A stretch of 64,000 nt of DNA, taken from assembly GCA_965243175.1 (NCBI GenBank), contig OZ251532.1, positions 2,480,001-2,544,000 on the forward strand, written 5' to 3'. Position numbers and translations under genes: made by a program. Below, piece by piece: positions 57,878 to 64,000 of the stretch. The first letter of the stretch is position 1, and the number at the start of each line of letters is the position of its first letter. The DNA comes from VXYL01 sp965243175 (lineage in GTDB: Bacteria > Pseudomonadota > Gammaproteobacteria > Pseudomonadales > Azotimanducaceae). Below the pieces are notes generated by a model that made no database searches, was not told where the DNA came from, and saw only the letters and a program-made list of their open reading frames with translations.

Positions 57878-60217
57878 CTAGTTCACCGTGGCCGTCAGTG
57901 GTCTCTTTGCGATGGTGTACACTGCCGCATGTATCGTAAAGGCGCAGAAAGCGAGTAAAAGCGCCAGCGCGGGTGGCGCAAGCCACAGCTGCAGGATGAC
58001 GAGCGATGAACCGGTCGCGTCGGCGATCGCATAGATGGCGCAGATCACGACCCCCACGATGGCTAGGTCGATGGCCACGTTCCGAAGCTGCTGGGTGGTG
58101 ATTTCCGTGGCCGTCGCGCCAACTGTGAAGTGCATCGCAATCGACGACTCGGCATCCGCGATCGTACGAGAGAGCGACGTGGCAATTGCCGCTAGGGCGA
58201 GCGCGAGAATGAACATGGCGCTCATGGCCAAGACGATCTCCACGCTCCGACGTTGAGCGAACTGTTCACCGAACGCCTGGCGGAGTGGCAGCACGTCGAC
58301 GACTTGCAGAGACGGAGAGACCTGCTTGGCCAACACCTCTAGGTCGCTTGCTTGCCCATGGAACTTGACGACATGCTGATCGTATACGTGCCGGTGACTA
58401 AAATCCTGGTAGATGATCGGGAGCGGCGTGGCGTCGTATTGGTAGTAGGGCACGTCGGGCGCCACGCCCACCACTGTGTAGACCCCCTTATTCGTCTCGA
58501 ACTCCGTTTCGACTGTCTCAACGGCGATGGGGAGACCCAGGGCGTTGACCGGCACGTCCGTCAAGAGCGCGGCCAACGTCCGCGAAACCACCACCTCCGC
58601 CGGGTTCTCGATGTTCCGACCGGCGACGAGGTCGATGTCGAGAGTCTCGAAGTAGGCGGGCTCTACGGCGTTCCGGTATACATGCACGGTACGCAAGTTG
58701 CGGTGCAGAGTCTCCGGGGCGTTTACGCGAACGCGGGCGGTGGCCAACGCCGGCCGCGAAACCAACGGCGTGAGCTCTGCTCTCGTCGCGGATCGCATGC
58801 CGGGAACGGTGCCCAGCGCCTCGGTCAGCGCTTCGCTCTCGGCGTTCGTCAACATCACGCCGTGGCGCTTGAGCGGCAGCAGCACCGCGCTGTCGAGGTC
58901 GAAGCCGACGGAGTAGCGGGAGTCGATCACGTAACGCTCAACCAAGGACGCGGCGACAAGCAGACTGACGCCGGCAATGCACAGCAACACGCGCTGAGCT
59001 TGTCGATGCGCGGTGAGTTCATGGGGACGAACCCAGCCTATTCCTCTTGAGGATTTGGAGATCGCGTAGCTCATCCATGCAATCGAACCACAGAACGCCA
59101 GAAGGAGAAGGGAAGCGCTTGTTCCGAACCCGACGAGCTGGGACGAGAGCGGCGTGTTGCCGGGGTGCGTCGCGAAAGGCTCAATCGCCAGCAACACGGT
59201 GTTGAAGTAGCTGAACGTGAGCCAAGCGATGGCGGCGATGGGAACCAACCAGAGCAAGTTGGCAAGGAGGGCTTCCAGAAAGAGGTGCTTGGGGGAGGCG
59301 CCAACGGCAACGCGAACGACGGCGTCCTGCAGCTGGTGCTCTTGGCCGGCAGTCAGAGAATCGAGCAATGCCAAGAAGACGAGTGACAACATTACCACGA
59401 TGGCCACGGCCAGCCAGCCTAGATGCACCCGCGTCTCGCCACGTCGGTCCGGAAACGCCTCTATGCCGGCTGTCGCGTCGAGGCGATCTTGGTCCGCGAC
59501 CGCGGTGAAGCTAGTAACCCGCATCCCGATATTGACCGAGCGCACGAACTCGTAGCCGACCGCGAACGCTGCTAGGCTGGCTAGGCCGTCGGGCTCGTCG
59601 AACGTGCCGAAGACGAGCTTCCGGATTGGACGAAGCCGTGCGCCCAACCCGCCACGGTACTCGGTGCCGCTGTTTAGGACCCACACGTCGGCTTGACCGG
59701 CGAATACATCGCCAAACCCCCTTGGCGCCACGCCGATGATCGTCCGCGAGAGTTCGCCGTCGAGGTTGAACGTCGCCCCGATTGCGCGTTCGGCACTCTC
59801 GTACCACCGTTCCCAAAGATGGTGGCTGATGACGACGCCCCCTTTAGGGGAGAACAGGCTGCCGTGAACCGGTCGAACTCCCAAGACATGAAAGAAATTC
59901 GTGGAGACGTCGCGCACTTTGACCTGTCGCAACCCGCCGCCGTCTTCGGCGGACAGGGCCTGCGCGAACCGATCTGCAAACGCCCACTGCCCGGCCATCG
60001 CTGCCGCGACGCTCTCGAAATCCGCCACGGTCATGCCTTCGAACCTGTCCGTGCCGGCTTCGCGCCGCCCTATCGTGAAGTAGTCCTTGGCTTCTACGCC
60101 TTGCGGCAACTGCAGCCAACTGGCGTGGCCGATGGAGATGACGACGCCGACAAAGCCGAACCCCGCACCCAACGAGGCGGCGAAAAGTACGAACGTGAGC
60201 CATCGACGCCTGTACAA
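57878..60217 (-). CDS. FtsX/MacB-type ABC permease (duplicated, orphan-permease type)
   Basis: The 779-residue protein begins with a membrane segment (LTFVLFAASLGAGFGFVGVVISIG) and a MacB-like periplasmic domain with VSTNFFHVLGVRPVHGSLFSPKGGVVISHHLWERWY and VAPRGFGDVFAGQADVWV. Three membrane segments, a second periplasmic domain and three C-terminal membrane segments follow. Two periplasmic/FtsX halves in one chain is the layout of ADOP-type permeases. No ABC ATPase gene is in the window. It is convergent with the TPR gene and probably works with the efflux adaptor at 55083. It may move peptides or lipids, which cannot be read from sequence. Confidence 0.78.
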   Translation of the reverse strand: MYRRRWLTFVLFAASLGAGFGFVGVVISIGHASWLQLPQGVEAKDYFTIGRREAGTDRFEGMTVADFESVAAAMAGQWAFADRFAQALSAEDGGGLRQVKVRDVSTNFFHVLGVRPVHGSLFSPKGGVVISHHLWERWYESAERAIGATFNLDGELSRTIIGVAPRGFGDVFAGQADVWVLNSGTEYRGGLGARLRPIRKLVFGTFDEPDGLASLAAFAVGYEFVRSVNIGMRVTSFTAVADQDRLDATAGIEAFPDRRGETRVHLGWLAVAIVVMLSLVFLALLDSLTAGQEHQLQDAVVRVAVGASPKHLFLEALLANLLWLVPIAAIAWLTFSYFNTVLLAIEPFATHPGNTPLSSQLVGFGTSASLLLLAFCGSIAWMSYAISKSSRGIGWVRPHELTAHRQAQRVLLCIAGVSLLVAASLVERYVIDSRYSVGFDLDSAVLLPLKRHGVMLTNAESEALTEALGTVPGMRSATRAELTPLVSRPALATARVRVNAPETLHRNLRTVHVYRNAVEPAYFETLDIDLVAGRNIENPAEVVVSRTLAALLTDVPVNALGLPIAVETVETEFETNKGVYTVVGVAPDVPYYQYDATPLPIIYQDFSHRHVYDQHVVKFHGQASDLEVLAKQVSPSLQVVDVLPLRQAFGEQFAQRRSVEIVLAMSAMFILALALAAIATSLSRTIADAESSIAMHFTVGATATEITTQQLRNVAIDLAIVGVVICAIYAIADATGSSLVILQLWLAPPALALLLAFCAFTIHAAVYTIAKRPLTATVN

Positions 60218-60560
60218 AGCCCTTACACCACCACGGCAAGACTAAGGTCAAGAGCGCTGACCGCGTTGCGGCTGGCGCGGGAATCGCCCTCGGAGCGGCC
60301 ACAGCTTCTCGAACGCGATGATTGTAATCGCCTCTTCCTCGCTAGCCAAGAGGCCGTAAGGGATCGGTGTCGATAGCGAATATCTGCCAGCCTTTTTCAG
60401 CACGTTATCTGTCCGGTTGGTCACCCTCGTTTTCGAGGGCCGGGCGCGGGAGCGAGGGTGCCGCACCGCAAGCGGGCGCCACGGTGGGTGCGCGGACCCG
60501 GAAGCGGATAAGGCCGCGACGCTGGCGCAAGCCGCAAGGGCGGCGGAGCGGCGGAATGGG
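60218..60560. other. 343-bp intergenic region
   Basis: No gene is supported. A short hairpin CCCTCG-TTTT-CGAGGG lies at about 60424-60439 without a following T-run. The segment 60310-60430 is more AT-rich and may hold the promoter of the permease gene, but no clear -35/-10 pair was recognised. Confidence 0.5.
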
Positions 60561-61250
60561 CTATCGCGTGGTCGCGTCGTCCCGCATCACGCTGCGCACC
60601 AACCACTTGTCGCGCGCCTTTCGATACGCCTCGGTGGAGATATCGCCGGTCTCGGCCATTTGCCGGAGCGTCTCGAGCTTGCGCGCCAGTCGCTCGTTCG
60701 CCGCGTCGTCCCAAGGCCCGGCGGTCGAGACCCCCGTGGGGAGCGGCTGCCGGTCGCTGAATCCGTAGCTCGCCTGCTCGAACGTGATCTCCCGATTCAC
60801 CTTGCGGATCCTCGAAAAGAGCACTTCGATGGCGGCGAGGCCAGCAAAGGTGGCGAGCGCCCGAAGCGGCCCGCCAAGCGAGAGGGCCTGCACGATCAGC
60901 GCGACGTTGACGAGCTGCGCCAACGCGACTAGGCCGCGAAAGAGCCGCGTCTGGTAGCGCGCCGCTTGGCCGGAGTCCTGCCCGCCGCCTTCCGTTTCGT
61001 CGCGTTTCGACAGTTGCCAGCCGATGCGGTCCACGTCGCTGGCGATGTAGCGCAGGAACTGCGAGACGACCACGAAGAACGCCGCCAGCAGCGCCGCCCG
61101 CCAGCCGTGCTGCACGAGCAGCAGGGAGACCAGCAGCACGTAGCCGCCCGCAACGCCGACCAGCAGCGTTCCCTTCCACAGCCGCCGCAACCGCGTGGCG
61201 GCATCCGAACTCGTGCGCGGCTGGTTCTGCACAGCACCTCCTTGCGGCAC
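60561..61250 (-). CDS. Membrane protein of unknown function with SHOCT-like C-terminus
   Basis: The 229-residue protein has hydrophobic segments at about 25-75 (GTLLVGVAGGYVLLVSLLLVQ, AALLAAFFVVVSQFLRYIA) and about 105-145 (LVALAQLVNVALIVQALSL, ALATFAGLAAIEVLFSRI). The C-terminal ERLARKLETLRQMAETGDISTEAYRKARDKWL resembles a SHOCT-like helical hairpin. No family beyond that is recognised. It is followed on the same strand, upstream, by the gamma-glutamylcyclotransferase-like gene with a 90-nt gap. Confidence 0.65.
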   Translation of the reverse strand: MPQGGAVQNQPRTSSDAATRLRRLWKGTLLVGVAGGYVLLVSLLLVQHGWRAALLAAFFVVVSQFLRYIASDVDRIGWQLSKRDETEGGGQDSGQAARYQTRLFRGLVALAQLVNVALIVQALSLGGPLRALATFAGLAAIEVLFSRIRKVNREITFEQASYGFSDRQPLPTGVSTAGPWDDAANERLARKLETLRQMAETGDISTEAYRKARDKWLVRSVMRDDATTR

Positions 61251-61339
61251 CGCTCAAGCTCTCGGCCAGCCCGCAGACTGCGCCGTTGCGCTTCTGGTTG
61301 CAACTCGCGACTTGGCGTGTCGAAGTGAGGTGGCGGACG

Positions 61340-61831
61340 CTACTTGGACACCACCGCCACTTGCCGCAACGCGGCGACGTACTGCGCCGGCAGCCCGTGC
61401 TCCAAGGCGCCCGCCAGCACATGGGCCTTGTAGTCCACCAGGGGCCTCAACGCTGGGTCGATCCGGTCCGGCTTGGCCTGGTAGGTGAGCGCCCACTCGC
61501 TCCCAGAGGCAGTCGTCACGCGCACTTGCGTTTCCGAGTAGCCGATGCCGAGCCCTTCGATGCGATCCAGCAGTTCCTTCTCCGCCACCGCGATTTCGTA
61601 CAGCACGCCCCAAACGATCTCGTCCGCGCCCTCGCCGCAACAGGCGATGTCGCACTTGCCGGTACCGTCCCGCCCGAGCTTGTGCCAGCGCAGCGCATGG
61701 CCGGGCAGACTCGCGATGCCGAGGGCGCGAGCCGAAGACGTGCGCTGCCGCAAGCGCGGACTCGACATGTTGGAGCCGTAGGCGAAGTAGCGGTAGGTGG
61801 CGCCGTCCTTCGCCAGTACGCAGGGAGTCAT
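61340..61831 (-). CDS. Gamma-glutamylcyclotransferase-like protein (AIG2 fold)
   Basis: The 163-residue protein has the diagnostic YRYFAYGSNMSSPRLRQR near the start, the acidic catalytic region VWGVLYEIAVAEKELLDRIEGLG and YSETQVRV. It matches the GGCT/AIG2 family, which releases 5-oxoproline from gamma-glutamyl peptides. The ATG at 61831 gives the standard length; upstream codons are rich in Arg and Pro and not conserved. It is divergent from rnfH with 35 nt between the start codons. Confidence 0.85.
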   Translation of the reverse strand: MTPCVLAKDGATYRYFAYGSNMSSPRLRQRTSSARALGIASLPGHALRWHKLGRDGTGKCDIACCGEGADEIVWGVLYEIAVAEKELLDRIEGLGIGYSETQVRVTTASGSEWALTYQAKPDRIDPALRPLVDYKAHVLAGALEHGLPAQYVAALRQVAVVSK

Positions 61832-61866
61832 GGCGGAGCGCCGCCCGTTCGCGGAGAATCCGCGGC

Positions 61867-62124
61867 ATGAAGGTGGAGCTGGCGAGAGCGACCGCGGCCG
61901 GTGCGCAACGGGAGGAGTTGGAGTTGCGAGCCGGAGCAACGGTCGCCGATGCCTTGGCCGCGGCTGGAATCTCCGAAGCCGATGGCCAGGTGGCGGCCAT
62001 CCACGGCGTGGTGGTGACGCCGGAGCGAACCCTTGCGGAAGGCGAGCGAATCGACCTGCTGCAACCCCTGCTGGCGAGCCCGATGCAGACGCGACGACGC
62101 CGCGCCGACAAGGGCGGCCACTAA
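61867..62124 (+). CDS. rnfH: RnfH family ubiquitin-like protein
   Basis: The 85-residue protein MKVELARATAAGAQREELEL with GATVADALAAAGIS and the C-terminal GERIDLLQPLLASPMQTRRRRA matches the RnfH family (beta-grasp fold). Its function is unknown; in many gammaproteobacteria it lies beside ratA and convergent to bamE. Here the stop codon overlaps that of bamE (TAA at 62122-62124, bamE TAG at 62123-62121), preserving the conserved arrangement, but ratA is missing from its usual place. Confidence 0.88.
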   Translation: MKVELARATAAGAQREELELRAGATVADALAAAGISEADGQVAAIHGVVVTPERTLAEGERIDLLQPLLASPMQTRRRRADKGGH

Positions 62125-62519
62125 GGGCCGGATGTCGCGCCCACCGCGGCCTCGGTGGGCTTGAAGTCGCCGCTGAAGCGCGTCAGCACGCCGTCGGAGA
62201 AGAACAGCGAGAGCTTCACGTTGTCGTCCACGTAGCCGGGCACGCGCAGGGTGTACACGTAATCCCAGCGATTCGCGTCGAACGGATTGCGGATGACCGG
62301 CTCGCCCATGATGAACGCCACCTGCTCCCGCGTCATGCCCGGTTTCAGGCCGTCCACCATCTCCTGGGTGATGACGTTCCCCTGCTGCACCGTCAACCGA
62401 TAGACCCTCGGCAAACTGCAAGACGCCGATCCCACCAGCAGCATCGCCGCCAGCCCAAGCGCCAGCGCCCTTCCGGCGAAGCCGTGCGTCGGGCTTCGGG
62501 TCGAACATCTGCTAGCCAT
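62121..62519 (-). CDS. bamE: Outer membrane assembly lipoprotein BamE
   Basis: The 132-residue product has a lipoprotein signal (ALALGLAAMLLVGSASC) followed by the SmpA/BamE domain: LTVQQGNVITQEMVDGLKPGMTREQVAFIMGEPVIRNPFDANRWDYVYTL. It is a subunit of the beta-barrel assembly machinery in the outer membrane. The ATG at 62519 gives a standard length. It overlaps the stop of the upstream hypothetical gene by 8 nt and converges on rnfH. Confidence 0.93.
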   Translation of the reverse strand: MASRCSTRSPTHGFAGRALALGLAAMLLVGSASCSLPRVYRLTVQQGNVITQEMVDGLKPGMTREQVAFIMGEPVIRNPFDANRWDYVYTLRVPGYVDDNVKLSLFFSDGVLTRFSGDFKPTEAAVGATSGP

Positions 62520-62886
62520 GCGGCAGCGCTTCCAGCATCTGCTCAACAGCTTTCCTCTGGCGACTGGCAACGGGTGCTCCAGCTGCGGAGGCGCTGCACC
62601 CGCCGACCTCGGATTCCGCGATGAAGGAGACGACGGGGAACGCCTCGACGTCCGCGCCGAGCAGTTCCGTGCGCAAGCGATCCGCCAGCTGGATTCGCGC
62701 CAAGGGGTCGGGGAGGGCCTTGGCGTCTTCGCCATCGTCGTACTTCAAATCGACCCAGAGGAACTCGTCGCCGTAGCCGTCCACATCGGGGTTCACCGAC
62801 AGCACATCCAGCGGCGTGTCCGCGCAATGGTTGTGCAGGAAGGCGTCCACCGTGTTCCGCGCCCGCTTCAGAATCTTCTGCTTCAT
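62512..62886 (-). CDS. Conserved-looking hypothetical protein
   Basis: The 124-residue protein MKQKILKRARNTVDAFLHNH has an acidic middle (LSVNPDVDGYGDEFLWVDLKYDDGEDAKALP) and a further helical part (LARIQLADRLRTELLGADVE). The composition and codon use look genuine but I recognise no family. Its end overlaps the bamE start by 8 nt, implying translational coupling. A GTG at 62898 would add four residues. Confidence 0.6.
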   Translation of the reverse strand: MKQKILKRARNTVDAFLHNHCADTPLDVLSVNPDVDGYGDEFLWVDLKYDDGEDAKALPDPLARIQLADRLRTELLGADVEAFPVVSFIAESEVGGCSASAAGAPVASRQRKAVEQMLEALPHG

Positions 62887-62965
62887 CGCTTCGCCCACAG
62901 CCTCGTGGCCTAGGGCGGAGTTTAGAGAGTTCGCCCCTCGGATGGAAACGCCGCGTGCAGCCGGA

Positions 62966-64000
62966 TCACCGCGTTGGCGAATCCTGCAGGTACCAGGAGG
63001 CGGGGTGGTAGGAGAGGGTCCAGCGGTTGTCCCAGCCCCAGATGCCGTTCGGGATGACGTTCTTCAGGCGGCGGGAGACCGCCACGGGCTGCGGCGCCAA
63101 GCCGACCGTGCCGATGGTCCACACTTGTTCCGCGTTCACGCGCAGCAGGTTCTTGCCCAGTTCGACGCGGCGCTCTGGATCGGTGGTGGTGCGGATCTCC
63201 TCCGCCCAGCGTTGCAGGCGGCGGATGTCCTCCGGCGGCACGGCGCCGAGGCGTTCCTCCACCGGGCGGTTCGCGGTGAGGAAGAAGCGCGCCCAGTCGT
63301 TCCACATGCACATTTCCCAGCCGGTGGTCACCGGCGCCCACCACCACGGTTCCACCGGCAGCAGCACGTCGGTGACCCGGTCCGCGTGCCACAGCGTCAT
63401 CTCCATCGTTCCCGCTTCCGCCCGCGCGGACTGCAGGCCGTTGTCGACGATCTTCAAGCGCAGGTCGATGCCCACCGCCTGCCAGTAGGTGCGCACCAGG
63501 TCCATCGAGATGGCCTTGGGCGTCTCGAAATCGATGTACTCCAGGGTGATGGCGAGCTGGTCGCCGTTCGGGAACTCGCGCAGGCCGTCTCCGTCCGCGT
63601 CGCGCAGGCCGATTTCGTCGAGCAGCGCCCGGGCGCGGGGCGGGTCGTACTCGGTGTAGGCGGTGGCGAACTCCGGCTCGAAGTAGGAACTGCTGGGATG
63701 CGCGGTGACCTGGCGCGGCACGCCGCGGCCGAAGTAGATGATCTTGTTCATTTCGTCGCGGTCGATGGCCAGCGAAAGCGCCTGCCGGAAGCGCTTGTCC
63801 TGGAAGAGGCGGCGCAGGCGCACGCTCGGGTGGTTGTAGTTCGGCTGGATGGCCACGTCGCTGGCGTGCAGGCGGTTCCAGATGTGTACGGTCGTCAGGT
63901 CGCCGCGTTCGCCGAGCTTGAGCAGCGGGATGTCCTGGGTGCGCAGGTCGAAGGTGGCGAAGTCCAGCTGGCCGTTCGCAGCACGCGCCGTGACCACTTC
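62966..64000 (-). CDS. ABC-type oligopeptide-binding protein (family 5), C-terminal part (runs off right edge)
   Basis: The reading frame is open to the window edge and encodes the C-terminal 344 residues of a family 5 solute-binding protein. It is a close paralogue of the protein at 41833-43749: compare DIPLLKLGERGDLTTVHIW with DIPLLKLGERDGAAKVHIW, and IDRDEMNKIIYFGRGVP with IDRDEMNDIIYFGRGVP. Both end with a WGWDNRWTL-x-YHP-x-x-WY motif. The N-terminus is outside the window. No permease genes are adjacent on this side. Confidence 0.88.
   Translation of the reverse strand, partial: EVVTARAANGQLDFATFDLRTQDIPLLKLGERGDLTTVHIWNRLHASDVAIQPNYNHPSVRLRRLFQDKRFRQALSLAIDRDEMNKIIYFGRGVPRQVTAHPSSSYFEPEFATAYTEYDPPRARALLDEIGLRDADGDGLREFPNGDQLAITLEYIDFETPKAISMDLVRTYWQAVGIDLRLKIVDNGLQSARAEAGTMEMTLWHADRVTDVLLPVEPWWWAPVTTGWEMCMWNDWARFFLTANRPVEERLGAVPPEDIRRLQRWAEEIRTTTDPERRVELGKNLLRVNAEQVWTIGTVGLAPQPVAVSRRLKNVIPNGIWGWDNRWTLSYHPASWYLQDSPTR

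Overview
The window is high-GC DNA (roughly two thirds G+C by eye) from a bacterial chromosome. The gene content points to an uncultured gammaproteobacterium. The markers are rnfH and bamE ending on each other tail to tail, a HolD-like gene directly before rimI, an FtsN-like SPOR protein with the N-terminal DYAxR-type signature, and rpmB-rpmG next to mutM. The lineage assignment is inference; no rRNA or tRNA gene was seen.

Layout. (1) 1-8050 is a rearranged prophage remnant. It has Mu-like head genes on the minus strand (gpF-like, portal stub) and a P2-like tail cassette on the plus strand: tail tube FII, chaperone E/E' with a slippery site, tape measure T, a U-X fusion and D. A decayed second copy of the head fragment lies beyond D, so the tail cassette sits between direct repeats. 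(2) 8153-9453 holds mutM, rpmG and rpmB. (3) 9544-17662 is a probable minus-strand operon for an outer-membrane system: giant TonB-dependent receptor, secreted hypothetical, TPR lipoprotein and CRTAC1/UnbV-type lipoprotein. (4) 17734-19264 is an intact ISKra4-type insertion sequence with a 9-bp target duplication, placed in the divergent promoter region between the receptor and acs. (5) 19354-33500 holds acs, a large surface protein with 273-bp tandem repeats, an Atg22-like MFS carrier, metF, metK, a flippase, the SPOR protein, a class III CoA-transferase and rimI/holD-like. (6) 34202-43749 starts with DAHP synthase and mobA. It continues with an acetoin/2-oxoacid dehydrogenase operon (E1 alpha, E1 beta, AcoX, E2) that is interrupted by a 22-bp-period repeat array and an AAA ATPase gene, and ends with an oligopeptide-binding protein. 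(7) 43979-54270 holds a membrane glycosyltransferase-like protein, a SGNH-like protein, a ferredoxin, an LRR-metallopeptidase fusion, an ankyrin protein, an HDAC-family deacetylase, a selenoprotein of the GrdB/PrdB family read through an in-frame UGA, and an acyl-CoA dehydrogenase-like flavoprotein. (8) 54271-60217 begins with a gene-poor stretch, followed by an efflux adaptor, a TPR protein and an FtsX/MacB-type permease. (9) 60561-64000 holds a membrane protein, a gamma-glutamylcyclotransferase-like protein, rnfH, bamE, a hypothetical and a second oligopeptide-binding protein cut by the window edge.

Two observations stand out. The first is the perfect 22-bp-period array of nine units at 39010-39199, placed with an AAA/DUF4143 ATPase gene inside a dehydrogenase operon. 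The second is the UGA-encoded selenocysteine (UxxC motif followed by a bacterial SECIS-like hairpin) at 52650-52652, which would normally be annotated as two broken genes.
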